NCBI GenBank assembly: GCA_017554135.1
Contig: JAFZIX010000071.1
Coordinates: 1-22,564, forward strand
Origin: Bacteroidales bacterium
GTDB taxonomy: Bacteria; Bacteroidota; Bacteroidia; Bacteroidales; UBA932
Length of the DNA stretch: 22,564 nt
Direction of reading: 5' to 3'
The number at the start of each line of letters is the position of its first letter. Position 1 is the stretch's first letter. The position numbers and the translations under genes were made by a program. Of the stretch, positions 1-8,504 are shown piece after piece. A model generated the notes under the pieces. That model saw only the letters and a list, made by a program, of their open reading frames with translations. It was not told the origin of the DNA and ran no database searches.

Positions 1-1
1 C

Positions 2-2041
2 ATGCGCGGCGGCGGTGGCGGAATGGGCCGCGGACAGGGCGGCTGGGGTAGCGGAAACGGTATCACCACCTCCTACATGGCCGGTGTGAACGGTGCCTGG
101 ACCCTCGTGGACGGCAATATGGACCTCAGCTCCAACTATCTCTTCAACCATACCGGCAAGGCAGTTGAGGAAACGAGCGACAAGGTGACTTATGCCGATA
201 AGAATGGCCTGTACAATTATATCGACCATTCCGAGGGCAGCAACCTGACCAATTCCAACGGACACCGCATCGGCGTCCGCCTGGACCATAAGTTCAGCGA
301 GAACACTTCCATCCTCTTCGAGCCCCGTCTGGAATTCGGCAACGGCAATTACACCCAAAAGAGTGAAACTTCCCGTTATGCAGATACTCTGGCAAAGGCC
401 GGCACCGACCTGCTTTCAGAGTCCGACAACCTTCAGTCCGGCAATAACAAGAATATCACTACCAGCGGTTTCATGCTCTTCCGCCAGCGCCTTGGCATCC
501 CCGGACGCACCATGACGGTGATGGGGCGTTACTCATTCAGCAACAACGACTTGAACTCTGTCAACTGGTCCGAAACAACCACAAGGGGAGTGAAGAGCAC
601 CATCAACCAGAACATCAAGCAGAACCAGCAGAGCAGCAGCCTGATGGGCCGCGTGACCTACACCGAACCCTTGGGCAACAATCTGTATATGGAAGCGAAC
701 TACCGCTATTCCTGGAGCAGGTCGACCTCCGAGAAGGATACCTGGGACAATGTGCTGAATGCCAAGGATTATGTATATTCCAATGAGATCGTGAACGAGT
801 CTCATAATCAGGAGATGGGCGTGAATATGATGTATCAGAAGGAAAAGTCCCGCGCCCAGGTCGGTTTCGCCGCGATGCCCACCAACACCTACAACAGCAC
901 CACCCGCTATAACGCTCTGGACGGCAGCTACAAGCCCGCGGAGTACAAGGATTTCCGCTGGAATTTCTCGCCTCGCGTGATGCTCTGGTGGGAGTTCAAC
1001 GACAACGCGAATGCGCGTCTGTTCTACCGCGGCAACTCCTCGCAGCCTTCCACCAGGCAGTTGATGCCGGTGCCGGACAACTCCGATCCTCTCAACGTCT
1101 CGTTCGGTAACCCTTCGCTGAAGCCTTATTTCTCGCATAGCCTTCGCAGCGACATCCGCTACAATAACAAGAGGACGTTCGCATCCTTCAATATCAATCT
1201 GGAAGGAGGATACACCCAGAATCCTATAGTCAGCCTCACATGGTACAGCGGTGGCGCCGCTTACTCCATGCCTTTCAACGGTCCGGACAGGATGAACGCC
1301 GGAATCAACGGATTCGCCAATATTCCTATCGCAAAATCCAACTTCTCCATATCCAACTTCGCTCGCGTCAACTGGAGCAAGTCCGGCAACTTCGTGGGTA
1401 ATGATATCAACATGGATACCTACACCAAGAACAACGACTACTATGCCTTCATGGATGAGTTGGTCGCGAATTGGAACAATCCCACCTGGTACGAGCAGCA
1501 CGTCACCGAGAGCACTACCCAAAGCTTGAATGTGGTGGAGCGCCTGCGTCTGACTTATCGTTCTGACAATCTGGAACTTACGGCATCCGGACGTACCCGC
1601 ATCAGCAGGTCCTGGAACACCATGAGTGATGATAAACCCACGACCTTCAACAACCAGGTGCGCCTGACCGCCAACTGGACCTGGGACTATCCGGGACTCA
1701 CCTTCAAGGCGGAAGGAAACTACAACTGGTATAACGGTTATTCGACAGAACAGCCCTCCGAATATGTGATGAACGCGGAGATCCAGAAGCTCCTGTTCCG
1801 CAAGAAGATGACCCTCGCCCTGAAGGGCTACGACATCCTCGGGCAGGCTAAGAATCTGTCCGTCACCGACAATGACAACTATCACAGCGAGGTTGTCAAC
1901 AACACCCTTGGACGTTACATTATCCTATCCTTGACCTATCGCTTCGGCACCTTCGACCGCAGCAAGATGCGCGGTCCCGGCGGAATGCGCGGCGGCCCCG
2001 GTGGCGGTATGGGCGGCCCCGGAGGCCCTCCCCGCAGGTAG
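2..2041 (+). CDS. Outer membrane beta-barrel protein, OMP_b-brl / TonB-receptor-like, 5' truncated
   Basis: The first in-frame ATG is at base 2, but the reading frame is open to the window edge and the visible protein begins in the middle of a Gly/Met-rich loop, so the true start is upstream. About 679 residues are visible. They show the alternating polar/aromatic strands, NxN-rich loops and short turns of a large outer membrane barrel. Segments such as FNDNANARLFYRGNSSQPS and NPSLKPYFSHSLRSDIRYN are typical of the Bacteroidetes outer-membrane beta-barrel family (OMP_b-brl_3) and of TonB-dependent receptor barrels. The last strand, near LSLTYRFGTF, is followed by a Gly/Pro/Met/Arg tail (GPGGMRGGPGGGMGGPGG) that is also common in this family. 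The missing N-terminus would be expected to hold a signal peptide and a carboxypeptidase-like or plug domain. The substrate cannot be told. Family call is confident; whether it has a TonB plug is unknown. Confidence 0.85.
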   Translation: MRGGGGGMGRGQGGWGSGNGITTSYMAGVNGAWTLVDGNMDLSSNYLFNHTGKAVEETSDKVTYADKNGLYNYIDHSEGSNLTNSNGHRIGVRLDHKFSENTSILFEPRLEFGNGNYTQKSETSRYADTLAKAGTDLLSESDNLQSGNNKNITTSGFMLFRQRLGIPGRTMTVMGRYSFSNNDLNSVNWSETTTRGVKSTINQNIKQNQQSSSLMGRVTYTEPLGNNLYMEANYRYSWSRSTSEKDTWDNVLNAKDYVYSNEIVNESHNQEMGVNMMYQKEKSRAQVGFAAMPTNTYNSTTRYNALDGSYKPAEYKDFRWNFSPRVMLWWEFNDNANARLFYRGNSSQPSTRQLMPVPDNSDPLNVSFGNPSLKPYFSHSLRSDIRYNNKRTFASFNINLEGGYTQNPIVSLTWYSGGAAYSMPFNGPDRMNAGINGFANIPIAKSNFSISNFARVNWSKSGNFVGNDINMDTYTKNNDYYAFMDELVANWNNPTWYEQHVTESTTQSLNVVERLRLTYRSDNLELTASGRTRISRSWNTMSDDKPTTFNNQVRLTANWTWDYPGLTFKAEGNYNWYNGYSTEQPSEYVMNAEIQKLLFRKKMTLALKGYDILGQAKNLSVTDNDNYHSEVVNNTLGRYIILSLTYRFGTFDRSKMRGPGGMRGGPGGGMGGPGGPPRR

Positions 2042-2061
2042 GAATAATCGCTAAAGTTTTT

Positions 2062-2069
2062 TATCTTTG
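2062..2069 (+). promoter_or_regulatory. Bacteroidetes -7 element upstream of the PASTA gene
   Basis: TATCTTTG matches the Bacteroidetes sigma-ABfr -7 consensus TAnnTTTG exactly. The next ATG begins only 7 bases after it, so a transcript from here would be leaderless or nearly so. I see no convincing TTTG 19-21 bp upstream, so the promoter may be weak and the gene may also be read from upstream. Confidence 0.5.
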
Positions 2070-2075
2070 TATGCT

Positions 2076-2888
2076 ATGGCAGAATCAAAGAAAGAAAACA
2101 AGAAAAGCGGAATTCTCTCCAACTGGATTGTCCGCAATCTGATATGGGCTATTGTGTTCGTGGTCGCGCTTCTCGTGGTCGCGAACATATTGCTTAACAT
2201 AGGCACCCAGCACAACAAGGAAATCACCGTTCTGGATTTCACCAACATGAGCTATGACGAGGCACGCTACAATGCCGAGCGCATAGGTCTGCACGTCGAG
2301 ATCGGGGATTCGGTGTATGTGCGCAGGATGAAGAAGGGTGCCGTGTTCGCACAGTTCCCCAAGGGCGGCAGCCGCGTGAAGAAGGGACGCACCATTTCCC
2401 TCACCACCAATGCCAAGACCGCCAAGGAGGTTACCATGCCCCTGCTGGTCGGCTATTCCATGCGTCAGGCCAAGGCGGAACTTGCCTCCCGCGGCCTCAA
2501 TCTCGGGCGCCTGATCTATGTGAACGACATCGCCACCAACAATGTGCTTCGCCAGCTCTACAACAGCCGCGAAATCGCACCCGGCACCCAGATAGAAAGC
2601 GGTTCCAATATCGACCTTATGGTGGGCCTTAACAGCGAGGACTGCCGCACCTATGCCCCTGATGTAAAGGGACTTAAGTATCTGCGCGCCCTTGATGCCG
2701 TGCACGATAATTCCCTGAATATCGGCAAGGTCAACTTCGACAAGGGCATCAAGACCTATAGCGATTCGCTGAATGCCGTGGTCTACAAGCAGGCCCCGAC
2801 TCAGGCCGGAGGCTCTCTCACCATGGGTTCCACTGTTTCCCTGTGGCTGACCACGGAAGAGAGCAAAATCGAAGAACTCTCCAAATAA
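2076..2888 (+). CDS. PASTA-domain membrane protein
   Basis: 270 residues from ATG 2076. An in-frame TTG at 2067 lies inside the -7 promoter element, so it is unlikely to be the start. The protein has a short basic N-terminus, one membrane helix (about residues 21-42, NLIWAIVFVVALLVVANILL), and then three PASTA repeats on the periplasmic side (about residues 50-120, 121-195 and 200-267). Each repeat carries the pattern of a conserved hydrophobic start, a 'PG/KG' turn and a beta-rich end. PASTA domains bind peptidoglycan or muropeptides in other bacteria. Here no kinase or transpeptidase domain is attached, which is the usual form in Bacteroidales, where this gene commonly sits beside rluD. Its stop overlaps the start of rluD by one base (TAATG), so the two are probably co-translated. 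The exact role is not known. Confidence 0.85.
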   Translation: MAESKKENKKSGILSNWIVRNLIWAIVFVVALLVVANILLNIGTQHNKEITVLDFTNMSYDEARYNAERIGLHVEIGDSVYVRRMKKGAVFAQFPKGGSRVKKGRTISLTTNAKTAKEVTMPLLVGYSMRQAKAELASRGLNLGRLIYVNDIATNNVLRQLYNSREIAPGTQIESGSNIDLMVGLNSEDCRTYAPDVKGLKYLRALDAVHDNSLNIGKVNFDKGIKTYSDSLNAVVYKQAPTQAGGSLTMGSTVSLWLTTEESKIEELSK

Positions 2889-3958
2889 TGATAAACGATT
2901 CAGACTGGCAGGACCCGGATCTCGAATTTGTCCCCGAAGATGAAGAACAGGGGATGTTCGAGCACTTCCGGCTGAACGTCGATGCCGGGCAGGAGCCCAT
3001 CCGCATCGACAAGTTCATGTCCAGCCATCTGGAAGATACTTCCCGCAACCGCATCCAGTGTGCCATCAAACTTGGCTATGTGAAGGTTGGCGAGAAGACT
3101 GCCAAGGCTAATCTGCTGGTGCGTCCCGGCGATGTTATCCGTTTCGTGATGCCTTACCGCCGCCGCGGAGTGGACATAGTGCCGCAGGATATTCCTCTGG
3201 ACATTGTTTATGAGGATGACGACGTGCTCGTGGTCAACAAGCCTGCCGGCATGGTGGTTCATCCCGGCCACGGCCACTTCGACGGCACCCTAGTCAACGC
3301 CCTGTTATTCCATCTGAATGCCCCAGCCACCGATTCTGAAAAAGCCGGCATTTTGGTTCACCGCATCGACAAAGACACCAGCGGTCTGCTTTTGGTGGCG
3401 AAAAACGATGAAGCGCAACTGAAACTGGCAAAACAGTTCTTCAACCACACCACCGAAAGAAGATACCAGGCGATAGTGTGGGGAGACATCAAAGAGAACG
3501 AGGGCACAATCGACAAGAACATCACCCGCGATCCCGGAGACCGCATCCGCTTCAAAGTGACGGACAATCCCGACGAAGGCAAGCATGCCGTCACCCACTA
3601 CCGTGTGCTGGAACGCTTCGGCTTCGTGACGCTGGTGGAATGCCAGCTCGAAACCGGGCGAACCCATCAGATCCGCGTCCACATGGCCTCCATCGGACAT
3701 CCGCTGTTCAACGACGAACGCTACGGCGGCGCAGAAATCCGCAAGGGAACCATCTATTCCAAATACCGCCAGTTCATCAAGAACTGCTTTGAAATCTGCC
3801 CCCGGCAGGCCCTGCACGCGAAAACCCTCGGGTTCGAGCATCCGGTCACAAAGAAATGGCTGCAGTTCGACTCGGTCGTCCCTGCAGACATGACCGCCCT
3901 GCTGGACAAATGGCGCAAATATGCCGGCAACATGCCGGAAGAGGAGGAAGAGCAATGA
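2888..3958 (+). CDS. rluD: RluA/RluD-family 23S rRNA pseudouridine synthase
   Basis: 356 residues, from the ATG that overlaps the previous stop. It has an N-terminal S4 RNA-binding domain (about residues 36-95, IRIDKFMSSHLEDTSRNRIQ) followed by the RluA-type catalytic domain. The signature HRIDKDTSGLLLVAK holds the catalytic Asp at about residue 161, and RTHQIRVHMASIGHPLFND is the conserved C-terminal motif. Enzymes of this family convert uridines to pseudouridine in 23S rRNA helix 69 (RluD: positions 1911, 1915, 1917 in E. coli). Length and the S4 domain favour RluD over RluA, but the substrate is inferred from the family. The stop overlaps the lnt start by four bases (ATGA). The acidic N-terminal extension (DLEFVPEDEEQ) is a feature I often associate with Bacteroidales homologues. 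Confidence 0.9.
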   Translation: MINDSDWQDPDLEFVPEDEEQGMFEHFRLNVDAGQEPIRIDKFMSSHLEDTSRNRIQCAIKLGYVKVGEKTAKANLLVRPGDVIRFVMPYRRRGVDIVPQDIPLDIVYEDDDVLVVNKPAGMVVHPGHGHFDGTLVNALLFHLNAPATDSEKAGILVHRIDKDTSGLLLVAKNDEAQLKLAKQFFNHTTERRYQAIVWGDIKENEGTIDKNITRDPGDRIRFKVTDNPDEGKHAVTHYRVLERFGFVTLVECQLETGRTHQIRVHMASIGHPLFNDERYGGAEIRKGTIYSKYRQFIKNCFEICPRQALHAKTLGFEHPVTKKWLQFDSVVPADMTALLDKWRKYAGNMPEEEEEQ

Positions 3959-5565
3959 GAAAAATAAGAGTTGCGATGTTGATCTGCGTGCTGGTGTCGG
4001 CCGCGCTGATGAGCCTGCCCTGGCTCGTGCCCCACTGTGGCTGGATGGCCCTGATCGGGCTGGTACCGCTTCTCTGCGCCGACCATATCGCCAGCATCAA
4101 CGGCGTGCGCCGCTTCTGGATCTGGCACTACTTCTTCTTTGTGCTCTGGAACGCCGTCACCACCTGGTGGGTGGCCAACGCCACTCTCGGCGGAGCCATC
4201 TTCGCAGTGCTCGCGAACGCCCTGCAGATGTCGCTGGTGTTCGGGCTCTTCCGCTTGAGCAAACGCTGCCTCGGAGGCATCGTGCCCTACATCTTCCTGG
4301 CAGTTGCGTGGATAGCATGGGAACGCTGGTATCTGCAGAGCGCGCAGATTTCCTGGCCCTGGCTGGTGCTGGGCAACGCATTCGCGCAGAGCACCCGCAG
4401 CATACAGTGGTATGAGTTTACCGGCAGCCTAGGAGGATCCGCCTGGGTATGGGCATGCAATCTCACTATCTTCTTGATGATCAAGGCTTTGCTGGAAGGG
4501 GACTGGGCGCATTGGAACGGCAAAGCCCGTGCCGCCGCCCTCGTATGGACGCTCGGCATCTTCGTCTTCCCCTATGCCGCATCCGCACACCTCTATCATC
4601 ATTATAAGGAGGTCAGCGAAGGGCAGGTGCCGGTAATAATCGGCCAGCCCAACTTCGATCCGTACGAGAAATTCCAGAGCAAGAGCCAGGCGGAGCAGAC
4701 CTCGGTGCTGCTGGGGCTCTATGATCAGGCGCTGCCTGAAGGGGAGTGGAACGGCCTGCTGCTGGCGCCGGAGACCTTTACGGGGGATATTTTCCTCAAC
4801 CGCATCCCGGAGAGCCGCACCTTCCGCACGTTCCAGGACTTCCTGGCCGCGCATCCGGGTGCACAGTTGCTCTTCGGGGCATCCACATACCAGATATTCA
4901 ATCAGCGCAGCAAACCTTCCATTCTCGCGCGCAAATACGGCGACGGATGGCTGGAGAATCATAATTCCGCCATTATGACGGATGCTTCCGGCAAGGCGGA
5001 GGTGTTCCACAAGAGCAAGTTGGTGGTGGGCACTGAACTCACGCCTTATCCGAAGGTGTTCGTGCCCATAGACGACAAGTTAGGGGGAGTGATGGGGCGC
5101 TGCATAGGGCAGAAGGAGATTGCGTGCCTGCATTACGGCGATGTGCCCGTCGGCTGCGCGGTCTGCTACGAATCAGTTTACGGAGAATACTGCACCGGCT
5201 ACGTCCGCAAGGGCGCCAAGGTGCTGACTGTGATAACCAACGATGCCTGGTGGGGCGATACCCCCGGCTATAAGCAGCATTTCAGCTATTCCTGCCTGCG
5301 TGCCATCGAGACCAGGCGCGATATTGCCCGCTGCGGCAACACCGGCATCTCGGCATTCATCGACCAGCGAGGCGAAGTTCTGCAGAGGGGTCCCTGGTGG
5401 GAACCGGCCGTTTTGAGTGGTGTAGTAAACCTGAATTCCCACGAAACCTTCTTCGTGCGCTACGGCGACATCACCGGCCGCATCTGCACCTTCGCATTCC
5501 TGCTACTGTTGCTGGCGCTGGTGGTGCGCTTGGTGATTCGCAGATATAATGTTATCTTTGCGTGA
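3955..5565 (+). CDS. lnt: Apolipoprotein N-acyltransferase
   Basis: 536 residues, starting at the ATG overlapping the rluD stop (ATGA). It transfers the third acyl chain to the N-terminal cysteine of outer-membrane lipoproteins in the inner membrane. The N-terminal half has about six to seven hydrophobic helices (to about residue 215). The C-terminal half is a carbon-nitrogen hydrolase domain, followed by a last membrane helix (about residues 510-528). The catalytic triad can be matched to E. coli Lnt: Glu at about 273 (LLLAPETFTG), Lys at about 353 (FHKSKLVV) and Cys at about 404 (AVCYESVYG). The block TNDAWWGDTPGYKQHF is also conserved. Several lipoproteins in this same window would be its substrates. 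It closes the PASTA-rluD-lnt overlapped set. Its last codons contain the fabF promoter. Confidence 0.92.
   Translation: MRKIRVAMLICVLVSAALMSLPWLVPHCGWMALIGLVPLLCADHIASINGVRRFWIWHYFFFVLWNAVTTWWVANATLGGAIFAVLANALQMSLVFGLFRLSKRCLGGIVPYIFLAVAWIAWERWYLQSAQISWPWLVLGNAFAQSTRSIQWYEFTGSLGGSAWVWACNLTIFLMIKALLEGDWAHWNGKARAAALVWTLGIFVFPYAASAHLYHHYKEVSEGQVPVIIGQPNFDPYEKFQSKSQAEQTSVLLGLYDQALPEGEWNGLLLAPETFTGDIFLNRIPESRTFRTFQDFLAAHPGAQLLFGASTYQIFNQRSKPSILARKYGDGWLENHNSAIMTDASGKAEVFHKSKLVVGTELTPYPKVFVPIDDKLGGVMGRCIGQKEIACLHYGDVPVGCAVCYESVYGEYCTGYVRKGAKVLTVITNDAWWGDTPGYKQHFSYSCLRAIETRRDIARCGNTGISAFIDQRGEVLQRGPWWEPAVLSGVVNLNSHETFFVRYGDITGRICTFAFLLLLLALVVRLVIRRYNVIFA
5529..5560 (+). promoter_or_regulatory. fabF promoter (Bacteroidetes -33/-7)
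   Basis: CTTG (5529-5532), 20 bp, then TATCTTTG (5553-5560), an exact match to TAnnTTTG. It lies inside the 3' end of lnt. The fabF ATG is 20 bases after the -7 element, giving a short leader. Confidence 0.6.
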
Positions 5566-5579
5566 TATAATTAATTGAG

Positions 5580-6836
5580 ATGAAAGAACATAGAGTTGTA
5601 GTAACAGGCCTGGGAATCATTTCCCCCATAGGAAACGACATTCCCACTTTCTGGAATAATTTGAAAAGCGGCGTGTGCGGAATCGAAACCATTACCGAAT
5701 ACGATACTTCGATCCTGCCCGTCCATATAGCCGGTAAAATTCATAATTTCGAGCCCCTGAATTACGGGATGGACAAGCCTTTTGTGCGCAAGCAGGGCAT
5801 GTTTACCCAGTACGGAGTGGCCGCTGCATATCAGGCCATGCAGGATTCGGGTCTACGCAGCGAGGGCGAAGATGCCAACATCGACCCTTTCCGTCTCGGC
5901 GTGTACGTGGGCTCCGGCATCGGCGGATTCGAGATTGTCTATCGTGAAACAGAGAAGATGATAGAGGACCCTTCCGGCCAGTGGATTTCCCCGATGTTCG
6001 TACCTTCGATGATATCCAATATCGCTGCCGGCCACATCGCCATCAAGAACAACGCCAAGGGTGTATGCCTTAATGTCGTGACTGCCTGCGCCACCTCCTC
6101 GCACAATGTGGGTGAGGCCTACCGTGCGGTCAAATACGGCTACGCAGATGCCATCATTACCGGCGGTTGCGAATACGCGTCCATTCCTTTCGGTCTCGTG
6201 GGATTTGCCAACGCAAAGGCGCTTTCCCGCGCAGAGAACCCCAAATATGCATCCCTGCCCTTCAACCTGAATCGCGGTGGATTTGTGATTGGAGACGGCG
6301 GTGCTATCCTGGTTCTCGAGAGTCTCGAGCATGCCCAGGCGCGCGGCGCGAAGATTTATGCGGAGATGGTAGGCTACGGCAACACTTGCGATGCCTATCA
6401 TTCCACGGCTCCCCGTCCGGACGGAAGCACCCAGTCCATGGCGCTCAAATTGGCGCTTGAAGAAGCGGGCTATACCTCTAAAGATCTGTTGTACATCAAC
6501 GCGCACGGCACCGGAACGCATCTGAACGATATCGCCGAGACCCAGGCATATAAACTTGCCCTCGGCGATGATGCCTACAAGGCCCACATCACTTCCATAA
6601 AGAGTATGACCGGCCACATGCTTGGCGCCGCGGGTGCTGCAGAGGCAATTGCCACGGTTCTGTCTTTGAAGGAGGGCATTATCACTCCTACCATCAATCT
6701 GGATACTCCGGATCCCGAGTGCGATCTGGATTACACGCCCAACGTCGCCCAGAAGCACGATTTCACGCTGGGTATTTCAGATTCGTTGGGCTTCGGTGGC
6801 CACAACGCTTGCGTCGCCTTCCGCCCCTGGGATTAA
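5580..6836 (+). CDS. fabF: Beta-ketoacyl-[acyl-carrier-protein] synthase II
   Basis: 418 residues, the normal family length. The enzyme condenses malonyl-ACP with acyl-ACP in fatty acid elongation in the cytoplasm. The thiolase-fold active site is intact: nucleophile Cys at about 170 (VVTACATSSHNVG), His at about 309 (INAHGTGTHLND), and Lys 341 / His 346 (SIKSMTGHMLGAAGAAE). The C-terminal GFGGHNACVAF motif is also present. It lies 14 bases after lnt but has its own promoter. It is not next to acpP, unlike many fabF genes, so it could belong to a secondary KAS II (for example one in an aryl-polyene or specialised lipid pathway). I see no such neighbours, so the standard role is the simplest reading. 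Confidence 0.88.
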   Translation: MKEHRVVVTGLGIISPIGNDIPTFWNNLKSGVCGIETITEYDTSILPVHIAGKIHNFEPLNYGMDKPFVRKQGMFTQYGVAAAYQAMQDSGLRSEGEDANIDPFRLGVYVGSGIGGFEIVYRETEKMIEDPSGQWISPMFVPSMISNIAAGHIAIKNNAKGVCLNVVTACATSSHNVGEAYRAVKYGYADAIITGGCEYASIPFGLVGFANAKALSRAENPKYASLPFNLNRGGFVIGDGGAILVLESLEHAQARGAKIYAEMVGYGNTCDAYHSTAPRPDGSTQSMALKLALEEAGYTSKDLLYINAHGTGTHLNDIAETQAYKLALGDDAYKAHITSIKSMTGHMLGAAGAAEAIATVLSLKEGIITPTINLDTPDPECDLDYTPNVAQKHDFTLGISDSLGFGGHNACVAFRPWD

Positions 6837-6852
6837 AAGGCGTGCCACTAAC

Positions 6853-6888
6853 AAAGAAGAGGTGCTCCTAATCGAGCACCTCTTCTTT
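6853..6888. terminator. Bidirectional terminator between fabF and rng
   Basis: A perfect 15-bp inverted repeat (left arm 6853-6867, right arm 6874-6888, loop of 6). It reads AAAGAAGAGG... on the plus strand, and each arm ends in a T-rich stretch in its own direction (CTTCTTT on plus, CTTCTTTGTT on minus). It sits between two convergent genes. The minus-strand stop codon of rng (6868-6870) falls in the loop, so one arm is coding for the last residues of RNase G. Confidence 0.85.
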
Positions 6889-8436
6889 AGCATTCAGAAA
6901 TTCATACTGCAGGATGCTGTTGTCGGTGGACTCCACCAACCGCAGCTTGCAACGGTACTTGCGACGCCATTTGGAGACGTATGAGGAACCGAGAACTCCG
7001 CGCGTGAGATAGGCGCCCAGAATGGGGCTGGTGCGGAGAATCAGGTTCCTGAGTCCCTTTTCCTGCACATAGTAGGCGAGGCGGCGTTCCACCTGCTCGT
7101 CGATTACGACGGTCGAAGTGATCTTGCCGGTGCCGTGGCAGAGGGGGCATTTCTCCATCACGTTGATTTCCGTGACGGGACGGATGCGCTGGCGTGTGAT
7201 CTGCATGAGCCCGAACTTTGTGAGAGGCAGCACGTTGTGCTTTGCACGGTCGGTGCTCATCAGTTCGGTCATATACTTGAACAGCTCGTTCCGGTGCTCC
7301 TGGCTTTCCATGTCGATAAAATCGACTATGACTATACCACCCATATCGCGCAGCCTCATCTGGCGTGCAATCTCTTCGGCTGCGAGCTTGTTCACCTCGA
7401 AGGTGTTCTCCTCCTGGTCGGAGGTCTTGGCCCGTATGCCGCTGTTTACGTCCACGACATTCAGCGCCTCGGTGCTCTCGATCACAAGGTATGCACCCTG
7501 CTTCATCGGGACGACCTTTCCGAAGGAACTCTTTATCTGGCGCGTCACTTCGAAATGGTCGAAGATGGGTTCCTTGCCGTCGTAGAGTTTAACGATCTTC
7601 TCCTGCTCGGGGGAAATGAGGGAGATGTACTTTCTGGTTTCCTCGTAGATCTTCTCGTCGTTCACGTAGATGTTGCTGAACGTATCGTTGAGCAGATCCC
7701 GGAGGATGGTGGTGGTTTTGGAGTACTCGGTGAAGAGGAGCTGCACGCCCTTGGATTTGGCTATCTTCTCCCAGGAACTTTCCCATTTGTCGATGAGGCT
7801 CTGCACCTCAGCCACGAGCACGCTGGCGTTCTTGCCTTCAGCGGCCGTGCGGATAATGGCTCCGTAGTTCTTGGGGAGGATGCTTTTTACCAGCGTTTCC
7901 AGCCTTTTTTTCTCCTCTTTCGAGGAAATCTTCTGCGACACGTTGACCTTGTCGGCAAAAGGCATCAGTACTATGTTGCGACCTGCCAATGAAATTTCCG
8001 CAGTGAGACGCGACCCTTTGGTGGAGATGGGCTCCTTAACAATCTGGGCGATTATCATCTGCCCTACCTTGAGGTGATCTTCGATACGGCCTTCCTTCTC
8101 GAGCACGGCACCCAGTTTGGTGGTGCTGAAGAGATTCTTGAGATTCTTGTTGGAATTGCTTTCCCTTACGAAAGTGTCGAAGGCTGTGAAATGAAAACCG
8201 AGGTCGAGGTAGTGGATGAACGCCTCTTTGCTGTCACCTATATCCACGAAAGCCGCGTTCAGGGCGGGCAGGAGCTTTTTGACTCTTCCGAGGAAGACGC
8301 TGCCCACCGAAAAACTGTGACCCTCGTTCGATTCCCTGTTGAGTTCGATCAGGCGATGGTTTTCCATCAGCGCGATGCGCACTTCCGCAAGGCTTTCTTC
8401 GACGATAAGGTCCCTTTCGACTTTCTGTTCGTCCAT
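6868..8436 (-). CDS. rng: Ribonuclease G/E family endoribonuclease
   Basis: 522 residues. Endoribonuclease of rRNA maturation and mRNA decay. The order is an S1-type RNA-binding region (about residues 40-130, FSVGSVFLGRVKKLLPALNAAFVDIG), an RNase-H-like/5'-sensor region, then the DNase I-like catalytic part. Metal-binding Asp residues are in ALNVVDVNSG (about 329) and IVDFIDME (about 372). The zinc-link CPLCHGTG (Cys 430, 433) gives the dimer interface. There is no long RNase E C-terminal scaffold, so it has RNase G architecture, as usual in Bacteroidetes. It follows HU and the mS38-like gene on the minus strand with no obvious promoter of its own. A stem-loop lies in its leader, and it ends in the shared terminator hairpin. 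Confidence 0.92.
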   Translation of the reverse strand: MDEQKVERDLIVEESLAEVRIALMENHRLIELNRESNEGHSFSVGSVFLGRVKKLLPALNAAFVDIGDSKEAFIHYLDLGFHFTAFDTFVRESNSNKNLKNLFSTTKLGAVLEKEGRIEDHLKVGQMIIAQIVKEPISTKGSRLTAEISLAGRNIVLMPFADKVNVSQKISSKEEKKRLETLVKSILPKNYGAIIRTAAEGKNASVLVAEVQSLIDKWESSWEKIAKSKGVQLLFTEYSKTTTILRDLLNDTFSNIYVNDEKIYEETRKYISLISPEQEKIVKLYDGKEPIFDHFEVTRQIKSSFGKVVPMKQGAYLVIESTEALNVVDVNSGIRAKTSDQEENTFEVNKLAAEEIARQMRLRDMGGIVIVDFIDMESQEHRNELFKYMTELMSTDRAKHNVLPLTKFGLMQITRQRIRPVTEINVMEKCPLCHGTGKITSTVVIDEQVERRLAYYVQEKGLRNLILRTSPILGAYLTRGVLGSSYVSKWRRKYRCKLRLVESTDNSILQYEFLNAKEEVLD

Positions 8437-8465
8437 TGCGTGGATTAAATTGGTCTTTTTTAAGA

Positions 8466-8501
8466 ATAGAGGCCCGCCGGATCCCCCGTACGAGCCTCTA
8501 T
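8466..8501 (-). promoter_or_regulatory. Stem-loop in the leader between the mS38-like gene and rng
   Basis: An 8-bp perfect inverted repeat (8466-8473, ATAGAGGC; 8494-8501, GCCTCTAT) around a 20-base GC-rich loop. It starts 3 bases after the stop of the small upstream gene and ends about 30 bases before the rng ATG. In the direction of transcription it is followed by an A-rich rather than T-rich stretch, so it is not a canonical terminator. It could be an RNA-processing or attenuation site. Confidence 0.45.
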
Positions 8502-8504
8502 CGA

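Noticed and set aside
533..1885. Long antisense ORF (450 codons) across the outer membrane protein gene, with similar ones at 8997-10313 and 13487-15517
   Set aside because: They are mirror images of well-supported genes. The strong codon bias of the sense genes leaves few stops on the other strand. The translations are low-complexity His/Val/Gly-rich and match no family I know.
2067..2075. TTG start for the PASTA gene
   Set aside because: It lies inside the TATCTTTG promoter element; the ATG at 2076 is the better start.
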